Positions 28,809 to 36,926 of a stretch of DNA of 64,000 nucleotides are shown here, one piece after another. The notes under the pieces were generated by a model, which saw nothing but the letters and a program-made list of their open reading frames with translations, was not told the DNA's origin and made no database searches. The stretch is taken from contig CAKKNE010000003.1 in the NCBI GenBank assembly GCA_918797485.1, forward strand, positions 930,001-994,000. The letters run 5' to 3'. Source of the stretch: Pelagomonas calceolata (Eukaryota > Sar > Pelagophyceae > Pelagomonadales > Pelagomonadaceae). The stretch's first letter is position 1. Each line of letters opens with the position of its first letter. The translations under genes were made by a program, and so were the position numbers.

Positions 28809-29453
28809 ATGGAGCCCTACTACCTCGACCGCCAGCCCATGCAAAGGCGCTCCCGCAGCCGCTCGCGCTCGCGCGAGCGCAGCGCGGCATCACCGCGCGG
28901 CGCCGCCCGCAGCCGCCACGAACAGCCGCCGCAGCCGCGCGGCCCGCGCATGCAGCACAATGAAAGAGAGACGGACCCGCGCCGCCTCTCCCAGCGGCGA
29001 AAAGAAATAGCCTACGGAAAAAACACGCTAGGCTACGAGCGCTACCTACGACTGGTGCCGAAAGAGAAGCGGCGCCACCCCCGCGACCACCCGCCGACGC
29101 CCGACCCGACGCGCAAGTACTCGAAGCGCCAATTTGACGGGATCGTCCGCGCGTGGCGCCGCAAGCTCCACGACTGGGACCCTCCGAAATCAGAGCAGGA
29201 CCTGGGCCCCGCCGTCGCGCCGATGATCCCCACGCTCGCCGCGACGCCCGCGCCGGCGCCGCCCGCCGCGCCCGCGCCCGCGCCCGCGCCGCCCAAACCC
29301 GTCGACGACGACTTCGGACCGGACGTGTTCGCCGTCGACGTCGCCGCGCCGTCGTCGGAACCGCCGGTCGCTGCGGCCGAGCCGGTGCCGGCGGCTGATA
29401 CAACGCGGACCGCGCCGGCCCACGACGACGTGTCCGACGACGACCTACTCTAG
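28809..29453 (+). CDS. SLBP: Histone RNA stem-loop binding protein
   Basis: 214 residues from ATG 28809. The RNA-binding domain (residues ~55-125) is clear: TDPRRLSQRRKEIAYGKNT, GYERYLRLVPKEKR, HPPTPDPTRKYSKRQFDGIV and RAWRRKLHDWDPP match the SLBP core, including the YGKNT and TPD...KYS motifs. SLBP binds the 3' stem-loop of replication-dependent histone mRNAs and acts in their processing, export and translation. The N-terminus is RS-rich (RRSRSRSRSRERS) and the C-terminus is Ala/Pro-rich and acidic. The last ~25 codons and the start of the 3' UTR are duplicated at the end of the next gene. Confidence 0.92.
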   Translation: MEPYYLDRQPMQRRSRSRSRSRERSAASPRGAARSRHEQPPQPRGPRMQHNERETDPRRLSQRRKEIAYGKNTLGYERYLRLVPKEKRRHPRDHPPTPDPTRKYSKRQFDGIVRAWRRKLHDWDPPKSEQDLGPAVAPMIPTLAATPAPAPPAAPAPAPAPPKPVDDDFGPDVFAVDVAAPSSEPPVAAAEPVPAADTTRTAPAHDDVSDDDLL

Positions 29454-29470
29454 CTTGTGTTGTTAAGTGA
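29382..29470 (+). repeat. SLBP tail, source or copy of an ~80-bp direct repeat
   Basis: Encodes ADTTRTAPAHDDVSDDDLL, the stop and CTTGTGTT. It is nearly identical to 30590-30680, which encodes ADTTRTAPADDDVSDDDLL, the stop and CTTGTGTTAAGTGA at the end of the next gene. Confidence 0.85.
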
Positions 29471-29728
29471 GCCGAAATAGGACGCGTCCACAGGTCCCAC
29501 GGCATTCCGCATTTCCTGGCTGAGCGAAGCCCGGCGAGAGGCTCTCTGCCAGGGCTGGGCTGGGGCTGGCAGGCAGGCATCCAGGCTGGGGAGCGGTGAG
29601 CGGAGCCTGTAACAATCTCTGCGGCATTTCTGGACGTCGCAGCAGTCGTCACGACGACACGTCACAGCGCCGTGAGCAGACTGCTGCGTCGCGGGCTTTG
29701 GACAAGGTCATTTGAGCCCAATCCACTC

Positions 29729-30667
29729 ATGAAGCACACAACCCTAGCAAGCACCCACCACGCGCTCGAACACGCCGGCGCTTTTTTGACGCCCGGGGAC
29801 TACCCTTCACTGAAGGCGGTCGGTCGAACCTTCGTGCAGAAGGCGGGCGTGACGGTCGGCTTGCTGCGGAGCATCCCGAAATATAACAAGAAGGGCAAGC
29901 GACGACTCGCGGCGTTGGAGCTGCAGGCGCGATTGCTCGGCAGCGCCGCGGAGCCCTACCTGTTGCTCGCTCTACGCGAGGACTCGTCGCAAGGCGTCCG
30001 AGGAACGGCGGCGCGGTGGCTCGCTCGCATCGCGCTGCACAGCGAAGAAGACGTGCGGACGCGGCTCTACGGCGTCCTCGTGGAGCGCTACGACGCCGAG
30101 GCACGTATGATGGACGTGCGCGCGGCCCTGACGGAAAGCTTATCTCACGACGCGCTCGAGCTCCAACGGCTATTCCCGGGTCGCGCCCTCACAACCGCAG
30201 CACTGGAGTCATCTGCCAAGCGTGCCCGCGATGCCCAGCTTGCGCCAGCGCGCCGCGCGCGGAGCGAGGCGGCGCGCGCTGCGGCTGATGCCCGGAGCGA
30301 GGCGGCGCGCGCTGCGGCTGATGCCGAACTGCAGGAGAAACAGGCGCGAGACAAGCGGGGCCAATTATTAGACTTCCTCTATTGCTCGATGGAGCGACAT
30401 CGACAGCGGCGTCGGGACCCCGGCACCACGCTGGACGATCTCTACGAGGCTACCTTATGTATCGAGGGTTCGTTACTAGAGACACGGCGCGTTTTCGGTT
30501 GTTCGCACCGAATCACAATGAAGATTGAGGACGAATTGCGAGACGCGCGAGCGGCGTTCCGCGCCGGAGCGAGGCGGCGCGCGCTGCGGCTTATGCCGGC
30601 GCCGGCGGCTGATACAACGCGGACCGCGCCGGCCGACGACGACGTGTCCGACGACGACCTGCTCTAG
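29729..30667 (+). CDS. HEAT-like helical protein with SLBP-derived tail
   Basis: 312 residues from ATG 29729. Residues ~35-150 look like HEAT-type helix pairs (RLAALELQARLLGSAAEPYL, LREDSSQGVRGTAARWLAR). A repeat RSEAARAAADA occurs twice in tandem near 200-222. A short TPR-tail-like segment DDLYEATLCIEGSLLETRR then VFGCSHRITMKIEDELR follows. The final PAPAADTTRTAPADDDVSDD is the copied SLBP tail. Role unknown. The frame starts earlier with a non-ATG codon; 29729 is the first ATG. Confidence 0.6.
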   Translation: MKHTTLASTHHALEHAGAFLTPGDYPSLKAVGRTFVQKAGVTVGLLRSIPKYNKKGKRRLAALELQARLLGSAAEPYLLLALREDSSQGVRGTAARWLARIALHSEEDVRTRLYGVLVERYDAEARMMDVRAALTESLSHDALELQRLFPGRALTTAALESSAKRARDAQLAPARRARSEAARAAADARSEAARAAADAELQEKQARDKRGQLLDFLYCSMERHRQRRRDPGTTLDDLYEATLCIEGSLLETRRVFGCSHRITMKIEDELRDARAAFRAGARRRALRLMPAPAADTTRTAPADDDVSDDDLL

Positions 30668-30680
30668 CTTGTGTTAAGTG
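30590..30680 (+). repeat. Second copy of the SLBP tail repeat
   Basis: See 29382-29470. The match covers the last ~25 codons, the stop and about 15 bp beyond. A local gene-end duplication or conversion is likely, because the genes are tandem neighbours. Confidence 0.85.
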
Positions 30681-30695
30681 AACGTGAACAAAAAT

Positions 30696-31718
30696 TTACT
30701 CCTCGTCACTGGTGACGTCCATACCCAGCTCCACGCGCAGGGCTTTCGCCTGGGAAACGTAGCCCGAGTACCCCTCGCCAATTTTCTCCTCCATCTCCGC
30801 AAGGTCCGCCGCCAGCCTCTGCAAATCGCCCCAGCCCATTTCCCGCTCGGCCTCCACGAGCAAGCTCTCGATTCTCGCCAAGACAAATGCGCGCGCGGTG
30901 GGGTTGTGAATCCCGGCGAGATAGGTGAGCAAGTATTGAAATAGAGACTCATCGCAGGGGCCGATGTCGTCGGCCTCCATCGCTCCGTGCGTGTCAACAT
31001 GATGCTCTGGTCTGAGCTCGAGTCCATTCACATATCCGTCTTGTGTGACAGAGAGAAGCGCATCCAATTGCAAGTTAGACCGTGCGGATGCAGCCAACCC
31101 CCTTATTACACCGAAAACACTGAAACCGTATATTCTTTCTCGACCGTGGGCAGCATAGCATATGTTCAAGTGGCTGAGTGAGACCATCGCCTGGTCGTGG
31201 TCTCGAACCGCGACCAGGGCAATTTTGACATGCTCTTGCTGCAGCTCATCAGCCCTGCCCATCCATTTCAAGTTCGCGTGGCGCGGAGAAAGATGCAACA
31301 CTAGTCCCTCTTCATCAGATTGGTGGCTCACGTGGCTCACACCGAAGTCACCCTCGAAAATCAAACGCTCGCCGTCCGTGAAGCGCAGGAAGAACGTGAA
31401 ATCAGATAGTTCATTTGGAGTATACGCGACGGGCGCCGGCGCCGGCCGCGATAGAGCTTCCAGCAGCGTCACGCCCTCGAGGACGCGTCGCGTCGACGGC
31501 TCAGCCTTCGCGAGCAAGCGCCGGCGGGCGTGCGACCGGACGCGCGCGAGCGCGTCAGCCTCGTCGCGCGGTTTCGGCGGCTGCAGCTGTGCTCGCGCGA
31601 GCAGCCCCCACGGCTTGGCGTCCCGCACGTCGCTGCGCAGGGTCTTGCAGGTGCAGCTCAATCGGCACACCGATTGGGGCTCCGCAAACTCGAATAGCTC
31701 TGGGCGTAGCGGGATCAT
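30696..31718 (-). CDS. F-box-like hypothetical protein
   Basis: 340 residues from ATG 31718. The N-terminus LRPELFEFAEPQSVCRLSCT then CKTLRSDVRD resembles an F-box, which recruits substrates to SCF ubiquitin ligases. The rest has a beta-rich middle (DFTFFLRFTDGERLIFEGDF and on) and an acidic helical C-terminus. No LRR, kelch or WD repeats are attached. F-box assignment is moderate; substrate unknown. It converges on the HEAT-like gene with a 28-bp gap. Confidence 0.55.
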   Translation of the reverse strand: MIPLRPELFEFAEPQSVCRLSCTCKTLRSDVRDAKPWGLLARAQLQPPKPRDEADALARVRSHARRRLLAKAEPSTRRVLEGVTLLEALSRPAPAPVAYTPNELSDFTFFLRFTDGERLIFEGDFGVSHVSHQSDEEGLVLHLSPRHANLKWMGRADELQQEHVKIALVAVRDHDQAMVSLSHLNICYAAHGRERIYGFSVFGVIRGLAASARSNLQLDALLSVTQDGYVNGLELRPEHHVDTHGAMEADDIGPCDESLFQYLLTYLAGIHNPTARAFVLARIESLLVEAEREMGWGDLQRLAADLAEMEEKIGEGYSGYVSQAKALRVELGMDVTSDEE

Positions 31719-31986
31719 CGCGATACAAAATGACGCGGCCGCGGCACGCGTGTGGTCTTTACGGCTGTGCGCTCAGCTGCTTTAGCCTGAGCACTGTGAG
31801 TGCAGACACCCGACGGGTTCGCGCTATTAGAGTCCAGCGGGCCAAACCGATCATTTAACAACCGCAGCGCTCGATATAATCTCCAAACAGATCGCACGCA
31901 TCGAGCTACAGCAGCAGTTCGCCGCCAAAGCCCAGCCCACACAAAGGCACTGCCACACTGCCATCAAAGATCGCATTACGCCTGGA

Positions 31987-33040
31987 ATGATTCGCCACGT
32001 CTGCATCATCATCGCAGCAGTCTTGCAGCGCTGCGCCAGCCTCGCCCCAAAAACCGTCGAGCGGAGGAGCGCCCTCGCCGCGCTCGCGTCGCTCGCCGCG
32101 CCGGCCAATGCCAAGTCCTACCAGAGCGGTCTGGTCTTCGAGGGCGGCGCCGGCGGCCTTACGAAAACGAAGCCAAACACGGGCGTCAAAACCGCGGCCG
32201 GCGCCGTCGACGACGAGCGACCGAAGACGACGCCCGCGGGCCCCGTCGCGGCGCGCCTCGCGGGGCGCAAGGGCCTGCCCGTCGACGTGGCCTTCGACGC
32301 GCCCTTTCCCACGACGCCCGGTCTGGTGTCGCGCCGTGTCTGTCGCGGCGATGGCGTTCAGCTTGCGTGGCGGCGATGGCGTCCGCGGGGAGAGTTGGGA
32401 CAGCCCAGGCGGCGATGGCGTAGGGGGTTGGATCGTCTCGTCCGCACGCCGTCGACGCGGCGATGACGCAGGTCTCGCGCGACTACCAAACCGGCGACGG
32501 CGCCTACGTCCTCGTCGCTGCCGCGAAGGGTCCGCTCAAGAAGGTCGTCTCGGACAAAATCTTCGCCGCCGACGGCAAGTACGGCTCCTACGGGGCGCCG
32601 GCCGACGTGCGCCTCGCGAAGTCCGAAAACCGCGGCGACGGCGACGAGGTCTTCGAGTACACCTTCGTGGCGCTGACGCCGGCGCGGCGCGGCGTCCGCA
32701 CTTGAACGCGACGCGGCCGTCGCGTCGACGGCGTCGAGGCGGTGCCGCATCGCGTCGATGGCGTCGAGGCGGGGCCGCGTCGCGTCGACGGCGTCGAGAC
32801 GAGAAACGCGAGAAGACCGCGAATACGACGCAGGCGATGCGCGAGGTCGCACGACGGGTACGCGCGCGCGCGATCCAGGTCGGCGGCGACGACGTCTTCA
32901 TCTTGGTCGCCGGGAGCACGGCCGCGCGGTGGCGGGTGGCCGAGCCCGCTCTCTGCAAAGCCGTCGACTCGTTTTCGGCACGGCCGGCGCCGGAGTTCTC
33001 CGCGGAGATGGTTGCTTTTCGGAAAAAGGGGGGTAAGTAA
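31987..33040 (+). CDS. PsbP-like thylakoid lumen protein, three exons
   Basis: Exons 31987..32325, 32472..32693 and 32834..33040 join in phase 0 to 255 residues. The N-terminus MIRHVCIIIAAVLQRCASLA is a signal peptide, followed by a stretch ending VERRSALAALASLAAPANAK. The twin-arginine, hydrophobic core and ANA cleavage site suggest Tat export into the thylakoid lumen. PsbP-type features are FDAPFPTTPGL, SRDYQTGDGAYVLVAA, SDKIFAADGKYGSYGAP, EYTFVAL and the C-terminal AARWRVAEPALCKAVDSF. PsbP-family proteins assist photosystem II or other thylakoid complexes; which member this is cannot be told. The end of exon 2 (donor 32694) is the least certain join. Confidence 0.75.
32326..32479 (+). mobile_element. 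Intron of PsbP-like gene with a near-perfect 8-bp duplication
   Basis: The donor-side 8-mer GTGTCGCG (32326-32333) recurs as GTCTCGCG just after the acceptor (32472-32479), 7 of 8 matching. The intron starts in the duplication, as in introner B, and ends ATGACGCAG. It lacks the TTGATTTCCACACAG end, so it may be a second introner type. The interior has three GGCGATGGCGT-like words. Confidence 0.45.
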
Positions 33041-33096
33041 TGTACGCGTACATAGAGCTAGCTTCGATACAACTACACAAACTAGGGATCGCGGTC

Positions 33097-33177
33097 CGTG
33101 CGCCAGAGCTCGAGGATCTTCCAGAACAGGACGTCCGGGAGGTTCGACCGCCAGGGTTCCAATCCTGGCCGGCGCGG
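33097..33177 (+). other. Doubtful tRNA-like sequence
   Basis: CCAGGGTTCCAATCCTGG has a B box (GGTTCCAATCC) and a T-arm-like hairpin. GCGCCAG upstream pairs at 6 of 7 positions with the following CCGGCGC. D and anticodon arms cannot be drawn convincingly. Confidence 0.2.
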
Positions 33178-33827
33178 ACGTCCCGCGGCGCCTTGTCTTG
33201 TGAGCGTTTATAAATCTGTAGTAGTATGTCAATTCGGGGTTTCGGGCGGGAAACTAGAGAAGTTCAGAGGAACCATTACGAGACGAGCGCCGGAGGGTCA
33301 AGGGCGTATAGAGGTTGCTAGTGTCGTAAGGCCACTAGCAAAGTTTTTGGAAAAACCAAACGCGCGCTCGACTACACGCGACCAACGAGCCAAGCCAAGC
33401 GGAGGTCAAGATGCGCGCAGGCCGCGTCCGTATCCAAACTACTCGAGAGCGCTCATCAAAATAGCGGCTCGCCACAAAACAAATGAGAGCGCCGCCCCAG
33501 CGCGGTGCCAGACCGGCCCCCAGCGGCCGGCGAGGCCACGCGCACAGCGCGCAAGCCTCCGCCGCGCCAACAGACCAAGCTCGTCAACCGCTTACGCGCG
33601 CGCCCTAGCCACGGCTCTGATCTCCTTGCTACTGCAGGTCTGCCCAGCCTCAGCAGCACCACGCGAACGGCGTCGCCGCGGCGCCCGCCGCGCCGCCGGC
33701 GCCCGCCGCGCCGCCGGCGTCGGCAGCCAACGAGGCCTGCTCGGCGCGCCCGCGCGTGTTAAGCGACGACAATCGGTGGGCGGAGGGCGTCTACGAGCTC
33801 CTCCATCCGTACAGCGTCCAAGCCGCG
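33178..33827. other. Spacer with CTAG palindrome and possible upstream exon
   Basis: Holds copy 8 of the palindrome (33317-33339). Nearer the next gene, an in-frame Ala/Pro-rich stretch (33655-33827) follows a possible acceptor CTACTGCAG. The gene at 33828 may therefore extend upstream through an unseen intron. Confidence 0.4.
33317..33339 (+). promoter_or_regulatory. Copy 8 of the dispersed CTAG palindrome
   Basis: Reads GCTAGTGTCGTAAG then GCCACTAGC. It is upstream of the + gene at 33828 and 277 bp after the PsbP-like stop. Confidence 0.5.
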
Positions 33828-34712
33828 ATGTTCCCGCCGAAGTCGATCCGCCGCACTGGGCCCAAGTTCCTTTTCTGCCTCGTCTTGCTGCGGTGGCTTG
33901 CTGGCTCGTTCATGGCTGCCGGAGTGGCGTCTCTTCTGGGTGTTGCGGGGCTTCGCGTTTTAAATAAGGTCAATCCTGCGCCGAGGCTCGATCTGACTTA
34001 CACGCAGCTTATGGAGGTACTCGAAAGGTCACTGTTGCTGCATGAAGCCATGCCCGATATTGTATCGGGGGATAGCGTGTTCAAGCGTGATAGGAATAAA
34101 GTGGCCCAGCGTATGGACCATGGTATCTTTGGACGGAGTTTGCGAACTATTTACGACATCGGCGGCGGCGGCAAACCCAGGCCGGGCCTCGGAAGACGGC
34201 AGTGCTGTTGGGAAGCGGTCCAGGAGCTCGCCAAAACAGATGGTAATGCTCAGAAGCTCGTCGCTTTTGTCGAAGAGCTCCGGGCTTACATCTCGCGGCG
34301 CTGCGGCCGCGAGGTCGAGGTCAGTGGCGCGACTGCGATCAGCACGCTCAACGACGGCGATACCGCCCTGCACGGCGACGGGGCGCGCTTCGATTTGCGG
34401 ACGATCACATGTCTCATGTTGGCATACGGGACGCCCGCATACGTGCCGAAGTGCGTCTCTTTTGGGCTGGTCCGTGACAGGGAGTGGGAAACGCGGGGCT
34501 TGGGCCGCGGCTCTTTCCATGGTTTGGAGGGGATGAAGGCTGCCTGGGATTACCTGGGCGACATCGTGGTGCACCATGGCGAGACGTACGGCGGCGACGT
34601 CTATGCCATGGGCGGCTGGGCCATCGGCCGCTTCCTCGCCGTGGCGCACCGGGTCAACCCGACCGTCGGGTGCCATTGGTCCATCGTGATCGACTGGAAG
34701 TTTGTCGAGTAA
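33828..34712 (+). CDS. Hypothetical protein, possible 2-oxoglutarate/Fe(II)-oxygenase-like fold
   Basis: 294 residues from ATG 33828, with likely upstream extension in frame. One hydrophobic segment (FLFCLVLLRWLAGSFMAAGV then ASLLGV) near the N-terminus suggests a membrane anchor. The C-terminal half has HGDGARFD near residue 180, RTITCLMLAYG, and HRVNPTVGCHWSIVIDW near the end. The HxD and later H...R spacing recalls prolyl-4-hydroxylase-type oxygenases, but the strands between do not fit clearly. Treat the enzyme idea as weak; the gene itself is better supported than its function. Confidence 0.5.
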   Translation: MFPPKSIRRTGPKFLFCLVLLRWLAGSFMAAGVASLLGVAGLRVLNKVNPAPRLDLTYTQLMEVLERSLLLHEAMPDIVSGDSVFKRDRNKVAQRMDHGIFGRSLRTIYDIGGGGKPRPGLGRRQCCWEAVQELAKTDGNAQKLVAFVEELRAYISRRCGREVEVSGATAISTLNDGDTALHGDGARFDLRTITCLMLAYGTPAYVPKCVSFGLVRDREWETRGLGRGSFHGLEGMKAAWDYLGDIVVHHGETYGGDVYAMGGWAIGRFLAVAHRVNPTVGCHWSIVIDWKFVE

Positions 34713-34905
34713 GTTAGGTGTTTTGTTTTAAGTGTGGAGTTGGAGAGTGGAGTTTAGAATGATGCTCACACCTCACTAGCCTGCTTGTCGAAACCCGCGC
34801 ACAACGTTGGAAACCCGCCATATAGAGCTCGGTTTCCGACGACGACCCTTCGCTCGGGCCGGCCACGCGCTGGTGGACCTCAGCCTGTGCCTAGCGGAGT
34901 GGGAG

Positions 34906-34937
34906 AAACCAAAATGAGCAACGCCGCATTTTGGTTT
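34906..34937. other. 11-bp perfect hairpin in a spacer
   Basis: AAACCAAAATG, a 10-base loop, then CATTTTGGTTT. It lies ~190 bp after the stop at 34712 in a 500-bp spacer that otherwise shows nothing. Could be a 3' UTR structure. Confidence 0.5.
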
Positions 34938-35214
34938 TTGAGAGCTTAAAACGGGCCGTGTGCGCAACGCCAGGCTGTAATAATTGATCAGTGCTCTAGC
35001 ACGACTGTGAACTCACTCTGGAAACAACGACGCCGTCTCTCGGCAGCGCTACTGCGCCATCTCACTGCCGCACTGTCTAGGCTGCTTTGCCCAGGCGTGC
35101 TGTTGAAAGCCTCCGCGGAGCAACAGCGCTGCCGCCGTAGTAGCGGCACCACACGTAGACGCTAAGTCGCACGCGTCGCCGTCGTCGCGAGCTCCCGACG
35201 CCTTGCACGCGCCC

Positions 35215-36831
35215 ATGGCCACGGCCGCGCCCGCGCCGATCCAGGCGGAGTCGACCGAAGATAGGCTGACGGAGCGGGTCACGCAGCTCCACGACAGCGA
35301 CAGCGACGAGGACGCCGAGGCCGTCATTGACGAGGCAGTTGCCGAGGAAGACGACTCGGACGATGACTTCTCGGTAGAAGACAGCGACGAGGACGACGAG
35401 GCCGATGATGCCGCCGACGAGGCCGACGACGAGGACGACGCACCGACGGCCATCGACACGGGCGGCTACGACGCCGACGACGAGGACGACGTGCCGAAGG
35501 CCATCGCACCGATGGCCATCAACGCGGGCTACGACGCCGACGACGAGGACGATGCGCCGAGGGCCATCGACGTGGGCAAGCGGAAGAAAAGGTCGCTCCT
35601 AGTGCAGGACCCCGTGTCTATGTTGTACAATCTAGGCGAAGCTTTGGTTGCTGTGGTCCAAGGGGCTCCTTTCGATGCGGACACGCACAAAATACTCAAC
35701 TACTTAGCATTTGACCTCGAAAAACGCAACGTCGATACAACCGTTTCCGACCTCCTGAGCCGCGACTGCATAGAGCCGGAAAAACCACCGGATGGTTTGG
35801 TGATCAACTTCAGCCCTCACGTGCTGGACGCAGCCACATTAGCGTGGCGGGAAGTGCATTTTGGGGAGCAGCCGACGAGCTTTGAGGGCTGGAGCGCTCT
35901 GGAGTGGATTCTTTATAGTAGATCTAAAACGATACCCTGGTATCCGCGCGGGATGCACCGGTTCAAATGTAGAGGTTCGGGCGGCGGCCGCAGACGTCGA
36001 AGGCGCCGAAGCCGGGCTGCCAAGGACTCGGTATATAAGACGCGCCAGTTCTGGACGGCCGACGAGGAGCAGGCCGTCAAGCGCGGCGTCCGGCGCTACG
36101 GCCGCGAGTGGGCCGTGATCCGCGACAACTGTCCCACGCTCAAGGAGAGCGGGCGCTCGGACGGCGACATCCGCGACAAGTGGCGCAACATGGTGGAGAA
36201 GGACCCGACGCTCGTCGAGTCGGTCCGCGCGCCGGTCCCCGCAGCGCCGCCGGCGCCGGCGCCCGCCACACCGGCGGAGGAGGAGGAGGATGACGAGGTG
36301 GCGCCGCCCGTGCCGAAGCGCAGCCGCATCGCCTCCCAGTACGGGAGCCCTCTTGTCCGAGGCGCGGCGCGGCGCGGCCGGACCTTCCCCGTCCATTCCT
36401 TAGCGGAGTGCCTCGCCTCGGACAAATTCAGTATACTAGAAAAGTGGACCTTGGAACATGCGTCAAAACCGTATCCGACGTCGCAAGAAAAGCAGAACCT
36501 CGCGGAACAGTGCGGCCTCGAGCGCGGTTCCGTGGACCACTGGTTTAGGAATATGCGCAAGCGCAAGTTCTTCCACCTCGAGAGAGGGTCAAGACCCCCA
36601 GAAGACGCCTTCGAGACGCAGCTCCTCGCGTTCATGAGGGCCGAGGGTATGAAGCCGCCGGCCGTCCCCGTCGTCGCCGCGGCGCCGGAGCGCGCGCGGC
36701 GCGTGGTCACGCCGGAGCCCGTCGCGCCGCCGGCGCCCGCGGCGGCGCCGTCGTCCGAGCCGGCGTCAGACGAGGAGGTGCCCGAGATCTGCATCCCGTA
36801 CAGTGTCGGGGGGAAAAGGGTACGGAGATAA
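35215..36831 (+). CDS. Myb/SANT plus TALE-like homeodomain transcription factor
   Basis: 538 residues from ATG 35215. The acidic N-terminus has GYDADDEDD repeats (three units around residues 85-118). Near residues 278-325 is a Myb/SANT domain (FWTADEEQAVKRGVRRYGRE then WAVIRDN, DIRDKWRNMV) resembling telobox-type Myb. Near residues 395-460 is a homeodomain (ILEKWTLEHASKPYPTSQEK, LAEQCGLERGSVDHWFRNMR, KRKF), with the WF.N.RKR recognition helix and YP loop typical of TALE proteins. Both are DNA-binding modules. The linker is Pro/Ala-rich, with a basic RRRRRRSRAAK stretch that could serve as a nuclear signal. Targets unknown. Confidence 0.85.
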   Translation: MATAAPAPIQAESTEDRLTERVTQLHDSDSDEDAEAVIDEAVAEEDDSDDDFSVEDSDEDDEADDAADEADDEDDAPTAIDTGGYDADDEDDVPKAIAPMAINAGYDADDEDDAPRAIDVGKRKKRSLLVQDPVSMLYNLGEALVAVVQGAPFDADTHKILNYLAFDLEKRNVDTTVSDLLSRDCIEPEKPPDGLVINFSPHVLDAATLAWREVHFGEQPTSFEGWSALEWILYSRSKTIPWYPRGMHRFKCRGSGGGRRRRRRRSRAAKDSVYKTRQFWTADEEQAVKRGVRRYGREWAVIRDNCPTLKESGRSDGDIRDKWRNMVEKDPTLVESVRAPVPAAPPAPAPATPAEEEEDDEVAPPVPKRSRIASQYGSPLVRGAARRGRTFPVHSLAECLASDKFSILEKWTLEHASKPYPTSQEKQNLAEQCGLERGSVDHWFRNMRKRKFFHLERGSRPPEDAFETQLLAFMRAEGMKPPAVPVVAAAPERARRVVTPEPVAPPAPAAAPSSEPASDEEVPEICIPYSVGGKRVRR

Positions 36832-36926
36832 GTGTAAACATGTTTGTCACAATGTCATATATATATCACTCTTAGTACCCCCACCAACACGGAAGGCGAA
36901 GGGAAGGCCAAACGGCGCGCTAGAAA

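Noticed and set aside
33097-33177. tRNA-Arg-like gene
   Set aside because: Acceptor pairs 6 of 7, but D and anticodon arms do not form; kept only as a doubtful feature.
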